Assembly: GCA_035529175.1 (NCBI GenBank)
Contig: DATKXG010000265.1
Location: 1 to 6,962, forward strand
Source of the DNA: Sva-07 sp035529175
Lineage (GTDB): Bacteria; Actinomycetota; Acidimicrobiia; Acidimicrobiales; Ilumatobacteraceae
DNA length: 6,962 nucleotides
Direction: 5' to 3'
The position numbers and the translations under genes were made by a program. The notes beneath the pieces are model-generated. The model was not told the origin of the DNA, did no database searches, and was given only the letters and a program-made list of their open reading frames with translations. This document shows positions 1 through 5,221 of the stretch, one piece after another; the first letter of the stretch is position 1, and every line of letters begins with the position of its first letter.

Positions 1-127
1 CATGCAGGTCACCGAGCAGCTGTCGCGACAACGCGTTGCGGTTGTGCTGGGAATCGAGCGTGATCGTGGCGATGCCGTCGACGACGTTGCAGTCGACCAC
101 ACGGTTCGGAGGTTCGGCGCCGGTCAT
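1..127 (-). CDS. Enoyl-CoA hydratase/isomerase (crotonase) family protein, N-terminal fragment
   Basis: The fragment runs off the left edge; only the first 42 codons are present. Reading leftwards from the ATG at 127 gives MTGAEPPNRVVDCNVVDGIA followed by TITLDSQHNRNALSRQLLGDLH. The pattern of a short beta-strand (VDGIATITLD) followed by N-x-x-x-NALS is the usual start of crotonase-fold proteins, where the Asn-Ala segment leads into the first helix. Family members act on acyl-CoA thioesters (hydration, isomerisation and related reactions, mostly in fatty-acid or amino-acid breakdown). The substrate cannot be told from this fragment, because the oxyanion-hole and catalytic residues lie outside the window. 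The gene diverges from the aldolase gene across 90 bp, and a TACGGT box lies 8 bases before its ATG. The family call is fairly safe; the specific enzyme is unknown. Confidence 0.8.
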   Translation of the reverse strand, partial: MTGAEPPNRVVDCNVVDGIATITLDSQHNRNALSRQLLGDLH

Positions 128-135
128 GTCCGCCG

Positions 136-141
136 ACCGTA
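136..141 (-). promoter_or_regulatory. Candidate -10 box (TACGGT) for a leaderless crotonase-family transcript
   Basis: Read on the minus strand, TACGGT is followed by 8 bases and then the ATG at 127, so transcription would begin at or next to the start codon. A weak -35-like GTGACC lies 17 bases upstream of the box (minus strand, bases 164-159). No Shine-Dalgarno sequence is needed in this arrangement. The 12 bases CTACGGTCGGCG here recur at the same distance before the ATG at 6641. Inference from pattern only. Confidence 0.5.
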
Positions 142-204
142 GTGACCGGTGGGTCCTTGGTCACCAGTGCGGTGTGGCCGACGGTTCGTTGGGTGCTCAC
201 TGGC

Positions 205-210
205 TACAGT
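205..210 (+). promoter_or_regulatory. Candidate -10 box (TACAGT) for a leaderless fda transcript
   Basis: TACAGT is followed by 7 bases and the GTG start at 218, placing a transcription start at the first codon. No purine-rich ribosome-binding site precedes this GTG, which agrees with a leaderless message. I see no convincing -35 hexamer at 16-18 bases upstream. The box helps decide the start codon. Confidence 0.45.
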
Positions 211-217
211 CGTCTTC

Positions 218-1105
218 GTGAACGACGAGATGCTCAACAAGGTCCGTACCGGTCAGGGGTTCATCGCTGCGCTCGACCAGAGCGGCGGCAGTACCCCGAA
301 GGCGCTGAAGCTGTACGGCGTCGAGGAAGACGCCTGGTCGAATGACGACGAGATGTTCGACCTCATGCACGCGATGCGAACCCGCATCATGACGTCGCCG
401 ACGTTCACGGGCGACCGGGTCCTCGGCGCGATTCTCTTCGAGCAGACGATGGACCGCCAGGTCGAGGGCACGGGCACCGCCGACTACCTGTGGTCGGTCA
501 AGCACGTGGTGCCGTTTCTCAAGGTCGACAAGGGCCTCGCCGACGTCGCCGATGGCGCCCAGGTCATGAAGCCGATCCCCGGTCTGCGTGAACTGTGCGA
601 ACGGGCGGTCGGTCTCGGTGTGTTCGGCACCAAGATGCGCTCGGTCGTGCAGCTCGCGAACGAGACCGGCGTTCACGCCGTCGTCGACCAGCAGTTCGAG
701 GTGGCCAAGGAGATCATCGCGGCCGGCTTGGTGCCGATCATCGAGCCCGAAGTCGACATCCACAGCCCCGAGAAGCAAGCAGCCGAAGGTCTGCTGCGCG
801 ACCGGATCGCGATGCAACTCGATGCGCTCACCGACGACCAGTCCGTGATGCTGAAGCTGTCGATCCCCTCGGTCGACGACTTCTACGCTCCGCTCATCGA
901 GCACCCCAGGGTGCTTCGGGTCGTTGCGTTGTCCGGTGGCTACCCGCGCGACGAGGCCAACGAGCGTCTGTCGCGCCAGCACGGCATGATCGCCAGCTTC
1001 TCGCGTGCGCTCACCGAAGGCCTGAGTGCCGGCCAAAGCGACGACGAGTTCAACTCGACGCTCGGCGGCACCATCGACGGCATCTTCGCCGCCTCGATCA
1101 CCTGA
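218..1105 (+). CDS. fda: Fructose-bisphosphate aldolase, class I
   Basis: This is a 295-residue Schiff-base aldolase that reversibly cleaves fructose 1,6-bisphosphate to glyceraldehyde 3-phosphate and dihydroxyacetone phosphate in glycolysis and gluconeogenesis in the cytosol. It resembles the staphylococcal class I enzyme along its whole length, which is also about 295 residues. Recognisable blocks are GFIAALDQSGGSTPKALK (residues 14-31), ILFEQTMDR (72-80), VPFLKVDKGLA (98-108), FGTKMRS (136-142), LVPIIEPEVDI (171-181) and VMLKLSIP (210-217). Lys213 in the last block is the expected Schiff-base lysine, and Glu176 and Glu178 lie in the expected active-site strand. I chose GTG 218 because the protein then begins where the family begins. 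The ATG at 149 would add 23 unlike residues and reach into the divergent promoter region. The gene stands alone, divergent from the crotonase-family gene and convergent with dinG. Class II enzymes are common in actinobacteria, so whether this is the only aldolase is open. Confidence 0.95.
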   Translation: MNDEMLNKVRTGQGFIAALDQSGGSTPKALKLYGVEEDAWSNDDEMFDLMHAMRTRIMTSPTFTGDRVLGAILFEQTMDRQVEGTGTADYLWSVKHVVPFLKVDKGLADVADGAQVMKPIPGLRELCERAVGLGVFGTKMRSVVQLANETGVHAVVDQQFEVAKEIIAAGLVPIIEPEVDIHSPEKQAAEGLLRDRIAMQLDALTDDQSVMLKLSIPSVDDFYAPLIEHPRVLRVVALSGGYPRDEANERLSRQHGMIASFSRALTEGLSAGQSDDEFNSTLGGTIDGIFAASIT

Positions 1106-1106
1106 T

Positions 1107-1167
1107 TACATCGCGGGTCTGACCCGTGATGTAATTCGATGACATCACGGGTCAGACCCGCGATGTA
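1107..1167. repeat. Nested palindrome: perfect 26-bp inverted repeat with a 9-base centre, possible bidirectional terminator or REP-like element
   Basis: Bases 1107-1132 and 1142-1167 are exact reverse complements (26 of 26), separated by 9 bases (1133-1141). Each arm is itself nearly palindromic: 1106-1134 pairs TTACATC with GATGTAA and CGGGTC with GACCCG, with one G/T pair that would be a G-U wobble in RNA. Either one long hairpin or two smaller ones could form. The element starts two bases after the fda stop and ends five bases before the dinG stop, so it fills the gap between two convergent genes. That position suits a bidirectional terminator or an mRNA 3'-end stabiliser, although there is no T-run on either side. 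The GGGTCTGACCC core and nested symmetry also resemble dispersed palindromic (REP-type) repeats. The structure is certain; the role is inferred. Confidence 0.9.
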
Positions 1168-1172
1168 GCGGG

Positions 1173-3038
1173 TTACTCAGCGGCGATGTCTCGCAGGAAG
1201 GTCTCGACGTCCGAGCGGACCTTGGTGCGTTGCATCGGTGGCAGCGCCTTGATGATGTCCCAGCGGTATCGCGCGGTGCCGAGGCGCGGGTCCATCACGG
1301 CGACGACGCCCTTGTCGGTCGCCGAGCGGATCAAGCGTCCGCACGCCTGCGCGAGCATCATCGACGCACGCGGGATGTCGATCTCGGAGAACGCCGTCGG
1401 CCCCAGTTGTTCCCGGCGAGCGCTCAGGAGCGGATCGTCCGGGCGCGGGAACGGGATGCGGTCGATCACCACGAGCGACAACGTCTGGCCGGGCACGTCG
1501 ACGCCCTGGAACAAGCCGGCCGTGGCGAACAGGCAGGTCTCGTCGCTGTCGGCGAACGCCTTGATCAACGCCGGCTTCGGGAGGTCGCGTTGGGTCAGGA
1601 TCGGCAGGTCGATCCGCTCGCGCAGCGCCTCGGCGGCCTCGTCCATCGACCGCCAGCTCGTGAACAGCGCCAGCGTCCGACCGCCCGCCGCGGTGATCAG
1701 CGCCTCCAACTCATCGTGAACGGCCGCTCGGAATCCCTCGGAGTTGGGATTCGGGAGATGCATCGCGCAGTACAGCATCGAGTGGTGTTCGTAGTCGAAC
1801 GGGCTCCCGACGTCCGCGATGTCGACGCTGTCGGGCGCGATGCCGACCCTGGCGGCGAGTGACGACGGGATCGTCGCGCTGGTGAGGATCGCCGTCCGCT
1901 GCGACCACACCCCCTCGGTCATCGCCGGGCCGACGTCGAGTGGCGCCACTTCGAGCCGAGGCGCATCACGCGAACCCGACACGAAGGCGACGTAACCCTC
2001 GCGACCTTCGATCGCGATGTCGAGCTGCTCGATTGCGCGTCCGGTCATGGTCTGCGCGCGAAGGCGGCGCTGCTTCGCGTCCTCGTTCTTGGTGTCGATG
2101 GCGACGAGCGTCTCGTTCGCGCGCCCCAGTCGCAGGCGAGCGTCGGTCAGCACCTCCTGGACCGAATCGGGGAGTGGCGTCGACAGACGATTGCCGACGT
2201 GCGGTGTCAACGTTTCGCGCAGGCCTTCGGCGATCTCGGCGATCGAGCCGACCAGCTTCGGGTCGTCGAGGATCCGCCGCACGATGCCCGACAGGGCCGT
2301 GAAACGCCCCGGTGCGATCTCCACGCCGACCGTGTCACTCATGATGTCCTCGAGGACATGGGCCTCGTCGAAGACGACGACGTCGTGGTCGGGGAGGATC
2401 GCCCCGCCACTCGCCACGTTGAGCCCGTACAGGTACGTGTTCACCACGATCACATCTGCGGCTGCAGCCCGCCGGCGGGCCTGCTCGGCGAAGCAGGGAT
2501 CGCCGAGCGGGCAGCGATCGGCACCGGGACACTCGTCGCTGCCCACGCTCACGGCACGCCACGCGTTGTCCGACGGCGTCCAGTCGAGTTCGGCCATGTC
2601 GCCGGTGGAGGTGGTGCCCGACCACTCGGCGAGCCGCTTGATCTCGACCTTCGTGGTCAACGCCATCGTCTCGAGTTCGAGCTGGCCCTCGGCGCCTGCG
2701 CTCATCTCGCGCAACCGCTGCAGGCACACGTAGTTCGAGCGTCCCTTCAGCACGGCCCAGTCGAAATCGCGGCCGACGTGCTCGGCGAGGAAGGGAAGGT
2801 CCTTCGTGGCCAGCTGGTCCTGGAGGGCCTTGGTCGCCGTCGCCACCACGACCCGCGCATCAGCCTCGATCGCCGGGACGAGGTAGGCGAGTGTCTTGCC
2901 CGTGCCGGTCCCCGCCTGGACGACCAGGTGTCGCCCGTCGGCGATCGCCGCCGCGACGAGGTCGGCCATCTGCTGCTGGCCGACGCGCTCCTCTGCGTTG
3001 GCGAGCGCGGCGGTGACCCGCGCGAGCGCCTCGCTCAT
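1173..3038 (-). CDS. dinG: DinG/XPD-family ATP-dependent DNA helicase with iron-sulfur cluster motif
   Basis: This is a 621-residue superfamily 2 helicase of the DinG/YoaA/XPD type, which unwinds DNA 5' to 3' and is linked to repair and to replication through obstacles such as R-loops. In order: a Q-motif-like RVGQQQMADLVA (residues 18-29); Walker A AGTGTGKT (42-49); motif Ia around VVVATATKALQDQL (63-76); four cysteines at 105, 170, 176 and 182 spaced as in the 4Fe-4S domain; Walker B DEAH (224-227); a motif LTSATI in the second half; and motif VI QACGRLIRS near 564-572. All key residues are present. The start is the ATG at 3038, which overlaps the uppS stop as ATGA; an in-frame extension upstream to 3131 only covers uppS in another frame. 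The gene is therefore translationally coupled to uppS. It has no exonuclease domain of the kind seen in Firmicutes DinG. Confidence 0.93.
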   Translation of the reverse strand: MSEALARVTAALANAEERVGQQQMADLVAAAIADGRHLVVQAGTGTGKTLAYLVPAIEADARVVVATATKALQDQLATKDLPFLAEHVGRDFDWAVLKGRSNYVCLQRLREMSAGAEGQLELETMALTTKVEIKRLAEWSGTTSTGDMAELDWTPSDNAWRAVSVGSDECPGADRCPLGDPCFAEQARRRAAAADVIVVNTYLYGLNVASGGAILPDHDVVVFDEAHVLEDIMSDTVGVEIAPGRFTALSGIVRRILDDPKLVGSIAEIAEGLRETLTPHVGNRLSTPLPDSVQEVLTDARLRLGRANETLVAIDTKNEDAKQRRLRAQTMTGRAIEQLDIAIEGREGYVAFVSGSRDAPRLEVAPLDVGPAMTEGVWSQRTAILTSATIPSSLAARVGIAPDSVDIADVGSPFDYEHHSMLYCAMHLPNPNSEGFRAAVHDELEALITAAGGRTLALFTSWRSMDEAAEALRERIDLPILTQRDLPKPALIKAFADSDETCLFATAGLFQGVDVPGQTLSLVVIDRIPFPRPDDPLLSARREQLGPTAFSEIDIPRASMMLAQACGRLIRSATDKGVVAVMDPRLGTARYRWDIIKALPPMQRTKVRSDVETFLRDIAAE

Positions 3039-3730
3039 CGAGCGAGCGCCAACGCCGCATCGAGCTCGCGCTCGTCGAAGTCGGGCCAGGGCGCTTCGGT
3101 GAAGTAGATCGCCGCTCCTGCGGCCTGCCACAGCAGGAAGTTCGACACGCGCAACTCACCACTCGTGCGCACCAGCACGTCGACCGGTGGGAGCTCGGGC
3201 AGATAGAGGTGCTCGCCGATCGTGTCGACCGCGACACCCTCGGGCGTCTGGCGCGCAGCTTCGACCGCGGCGACGAGTTCCGAGCGACCGCCGTAGTCGA
3301 ATGCGATCGTCAACACCATGCCCGTGTTGTCTGCGGTGTCGGCGATCGCCTTGCGAATGGCGCGTTGGACGTACCGGGGCGTACGCGCCATGGGCGAGTC
3401 GAACGGTCGCCCGATCCACTGCACGCGTACGTTCAGCTCGTTGAGCTCTGCGACGCGGCCGAACAGCTTCTCGTGCAGGCCGAGGATGTGGCGCACCTCT
3501 GGTCGCGGTCGCTGCCAGTTCTCGGTGGAGAATCCGAACACGGTCAGCCACCCGATGTTGCGCTGCACTGCGACGCGCACCAGGCGGGCGAGGTTCTCCT
3601 CGCCTTCCGTGTGCCCCTCGGTCCGTGGGAGCCCTCGCCGGCCCGCCCAGCGTCCGTTGCCGTCCATGATGCACGCGACGTGCAGGGCTGCAGCGGTGCC
3701 CTCGGAGGACTCGACGGTTGGCTGCGGCAC
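3035..3730 (-). CDS. uppS: Isoprenyl (undecaprenyl-type) diphosphate synthase, catalytic cis-prenyltransferase lacking the C-terminal RxG
   Basis: This 231-residue cis-prenyltransferase extends an allylic diphosphate with isopentenyl diphosphate to make the polyprenyl carrier used in peptidoglycan and glycan assembly at the membrane. The catalytic motif MDGNGRW is at residues 22-28 (Asp23 corresponds to Asp26 of E. coli UppS). FGFSTENW is at 65-72, NTGMVLTIAFDYGGRSE at 135-151, RTSGELRVSNFLLWQ at 188-202 and WPDFDE at 215-220. Two features are odd. The protein stops right after DAALALAR, so the usual RERRFGG-like tail is missing. Ala207 also stands where bacterial enzymes have Glu (AYAELYF becomes AGAAIYF), and Leu193 replaces the usual His. 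Chain length of the product cannot be read from sequence. I chose GTG 3730 because a TAACGT box lies 7 bases upstream; an ATG at 3811 would run into the divergent gene. The stop overlaps the dinG start. Confidence 0.92.
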   Translation of the reverse strand: MPQPTVESSEGTAAALHVACIMDGNGRWAGRRGLPRTEGHTEGEENLARLVRVAVQRNIGWLTVFGFSTENWQRPRPEVRHILGLHEKLFGRVAELNELNVRVQWIGRPFDSPMARTPRYVQRAIRKAIADTADNTGMVLTIAFDYGGRSELVAAVEAARQTPEGVAVDTIGEHLYLPELPPVDVLVRTSGELRVSNFLLWQAAGAAIYFTEAPWPDFDERELDAALALAR

Positions 3731-3737
3731 GAAGATC

Positions 3738-3743
3738 ACGTTA
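3738..3743 (-). promoter_or_regulatory. Candidate -10 box (TAACGT) for a leaderless uppS-dinG transcript
   Basis: On the minus strand TAACGT is followed by GATCTTC (7 bases) and the GTG at 3730, the same geometry as before fda. It lies within the 55-bp gap shared with the divergent gene at 3786, so the two transcription units must have overlapping control regions. No good -35 hexamer is visible. Support is by pattern only, but it agrees with where UppS homology begins. Confidence 0.45.
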
Positions 3744-3771
3744 GCCAGCCAGCGGCGACAGCCCGCGGCGT

Positions 3772-3776
3772 GGAAG
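3772..3776 (+). promoter_or_regulatory. Shine-Dalgarno-like GGAAG deciding the start of the cis-prenyltransferase-like gene
   Basis: GGAAG lies 9 bases before the GTG at 3786 and only 3 bases before the alternative GTG at 3780, which favours 3786. The overlapping AAGAAT (3774-3779), 6 bases before the same GTG, could instead be read as a weak -10 box. Either way the start is placed close to 3786. Confidence 0.4.
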
Positions 3777-3785
3777 AATGTGAAC

Positions 3786-4373
3786 GTGGCACCGTCGATC
3801 ACCAGCACCAAGCCGGACCCGACAGTGGCCGCGCGTGCTGGAGACCCGACTCGTCAGCTGCTCCGTCACATCATGGTCGTCGGGGGGACCCTGCGCGACT
3901 GGGACGAGCTCGGCGACGACCGGTGGGACGACCGCGTCAACCGCCTCGGCGCGATCGCTGACCGAGCGGGTGCGTCCTTCCTGACGCTGCGGGCGTACGA
4001 GCCCGGCGCCGACCCGGTCGACCTCGAATGGTGGCACCGGGTGGTCGGATCGTGCCACGTCATCGTCGACCCGTGCGGCGACGGCCGACAGCGATTCGCC
4101 GAGGCGATGCAACGGCTCCATCCCGACGAGCCGGTCAACGAGGCGACGGTCGCCGAGGCGCTCTACGCCCCCGCCGACTGCGAGCCGGACCTGATCGTGG
4201 TGCTCGGCGAGTCGACCCGGCTGCCGCCGTCGCTGGTGTGGGAGCTCGCGTACGGCGAACTCGTCTTCCACCCGATGGAGTGGCACGAGCTGTCACCCGA
4301 TCACCTCCTCGAGGCGATTGCAGACTTCGCTCGCCGTCAACGCCGCTTCGGCGGCATCGACGACGACGCCTGA
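3786..4373 (+). CDS. Cis-prenyltransferase-like protein without catalytic Asp, candidate NgBR/Nus1-like partner of UppS
   Basis: This 195-residue protein shows a decayed UppS pattern. HIMVVGGTLRDW (residues 28-39) lines up with HVAIIMDGNGRW of bacterial UppS, but Gly34 replaces the catalytic Asp. FLTLRAYEPG (65-74) matches the strand YLTLYAFSTENW without the Ser and Asn residues. PDLIVVLGESTRLPPSLVWE (134-153) matches the DLVIRTGGEHRISNFLLWQ region, losing the first Arg (Val139) but keeping the second (Arg145). AYGELVF (155-161) keeps the conserved Glu (Glu158). The end, FARRQRRFGGI (181-191), matches the RERRFGG tail with the RxG motif at 187-189. The middle is shortened relative to true UppS (about 230-250 residues). 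No signal peptide or membrane helix is seen. It diverges from uppS across 55 bp and precedes recO by 18 bp, probably as an operon. Inference: a non-catalytic subunit that completes the UppS active site. Alternative: a decaying paralogue, though the intact frame and preserved tail argue against that. Confidence 0.75.
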   Translation: MAPSITSTKPDPTVAARAGDPTRQLLRHIMVVGGTLRDWDELGDDRWDDRVNRLGAIADRAGASFLTLRAYEPGADPVDLEWWHRVVGSCHVIVDPCGDGRQRFAEAMQRLHPDEPVNEATVAEALYAPADCEPDLIVVLGESTRLPPSLVWELAYGELVFHPMEWHELSPDHLLEAIADFARRQRRFGGIDDDA

Positions 4374-4391
4374 TCACGTGGACGGCACGTC

Positions 4392-5120
4392 GTGAGCGAG
4401 CTGTACCGCGACACCGGGGTCGTGTTGCGCACCTACAAGCTGCGCGAGTCGGACCGAATCGTCGTGTTCCACACCGCCGAGCACGGCAAGGTCCGTGCGG
4501 TCGCGAAGGGGGTCCGCAAGACCAAGTCCAAGTTCGGGGCGCGCCTGGAACCGATGAGCCACGTCAGCCTCCTGCTGTACCGGGGTCGTGAACTCGACAT
4601 CGTCAGCCAGGCGGAAGCGGTCGAACCGTTGTCGCCGATGCTGTCGTCGCTCGACCGGGCGTCGCAGGGGTTGGCGGCGATCGAAGCGGTCGATCAGCTG
4701 TCACTCGAACGGGAACCCAACCCGCAGCTGTATCGGATGCTGGTCGGGGTGCTGCGCACGATCGCGTCGGCACCCTCTCCGTTGAACGTCGCCGCGTTCT
4801 ATTGGAAGTTGCTCGCCAACGAAGGTCTGCGGCCCGAACTCGACCGGTGCGTGCGCTGTGGTGAGAGCGAACCGGACACCCAGTTCGTCGCATTCGACCT
4901 GAACGAGGGTGGCGTCATGTGCCGCTCGTGCCGGTCGGGTCAGGCGATCAGCCCCGGAGCGTTGACGATCCTGCGCGAGATCCTCGGCGGTCAACTGGTG
5001 CAGGCCCTCGCTCGTGACGAGTCGCCGATCACCCACGAGGTGTCGTCGATGGCCACCCGCGCCCTCGAGTTCCACATCGAGCGTCGCCTCAAAGCGGTCG
5101 CCATGTTCGAAACCCACTGA
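4392..5120 (+). CDS. recO: DNA repair protein RecO
   Basis: RecO (242 residues, the usual length) anneals single strands and, with RecR and RecF, loads RecA onto SSB-coated DNA in the RecFOR pathway. The N-terminal OB fold is clear: YRDTGVVLRTYKLRESDRIV (residues 5-24), then LFT-like VVFHTAEHGKVRAVAKGVRK (24-43) and FGARLEP (48-54). The helical domain follows. A zinc-binding set of cysteines, CVRC (153-156) and CRSC (177-180), is intact. I chose the GTG at 4392, which gives the standard MSELYRDTGVVL beginning. It lies 18 bp after the stop of the cis-prenyltransferase-like gene, so the two are probably co-transcribed. Close linkage of recO and uppS is common in actinobacteria; here a diverged uppS relative takes the position next to recO, while the catalytic uppS faces the other way. 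Confidence 0.95.
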   Translation: MSELYRDTGVVLRTYKLRESDRIVVFHTAEHGKVRAVAKGVRKTKSKFGARLEPMSHVSLLLYRGRELDIVSQAEAVEPLSPMLSSLDRASQGLAAIEAVDQLSLEREPNPQLYRMLVGVLRTIASAPSPLNVAAFYWKLLANEGLRPELDRCVRCGESEPDTQFVAFDLNEGGVMCRSCRSGQAISPGALTILREILGGQLVQALARDESPITHEVSSMATRALEFHIERRLKAVAMFETH

Positions 5121-5139
5121 TCCCGTAGCTGGCCCTCCA

Positions 5140-5191
5140 CGTTTGCGTGACGATTCGGGTGGACCGGGTCAGCTGAATTCGCACACAAACG
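5140..5191. repeat. Imperfect inverted repeat between recO and glyS
   Basis: Arms 5140-5156 and 5175-5191 (17 bases each) pair over most of their length (CGTTTG with CAAACG, GTG with CAC, then CGA and TTC with offset single-base bulges), around an 18-base centre that contains GGACC and GGGTC. A smaller hairpin, CACG-TTTG-CGTG (5138-5149), competes with it. It begins 20 bases after the recO stop and ends 30 bases before glyS. It could end recO transcription, but there is no T-run. A control site for glyS is also possible. I see no T-box features. Confidence 0.5.
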
Positions 5192-5206
5192 GAAATGGGG
5201 GCTCGG

Positions 5207-5212
5207 TAGCCT
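5207..5212 (+). promoter_or_regulatory. Candidate -10 box (TAGCCT) for glyS
   Basis: TAGCCT is followed by 9 bases and the ATG at 5222, so any leader would be at most a few bases. It is a less typical match than the other boxes in the window, and the spacing is at the upper limit. The sequence CCGGGG just before the ATG is not a good Shine-Dalgarno site. Confidence 0.3.
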
Positions 5213-5221
5213 CCGGGGTCT

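Noticed and set aside
149..217. ATG at 149 as fda start
   Set aside because: The 23 extra residues do not resemble the family, and the stretch contains the promoter region shared with the crotonase-family gene.
197..1036. 279-codon minus-strand open frame over fda
   Set aside because: It is antisense to a complete class I aldolase with intact active-site blocks, and the translated sequence has no recognisable fold.
1107..1167. Palindrome as a CRISPR repeat pair or insertion-sequence end
   Set aside because: There are only two inverted copies with a 9-base centre, no spacers, and no transposase gene in the window.
2199..3107. 302-codon plus-strand frame opposite dinG
   Set aside because: It is a shadow of dinG, which has every helicase motif and the iron-sulfur cysteines on the minus strand.
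3318..3785. Upstream extension of the cis-prenyltransferase-like gene to an ATG at 3318 (351 residues)
   Set aside because: The extension lies antisense over uppS and is Arg/Ser-rich. Homology begins near residue 28 of the shorter protein, and a GGAAG site precedes GTG 3786.
3731..3811. Longer uppS start at the ATG at 3811
   Set aside because: It would overlap the divergent gene by 26 bases and add 27 residues unlike the family. The TAACGT box and homology both point to GTG 3730.
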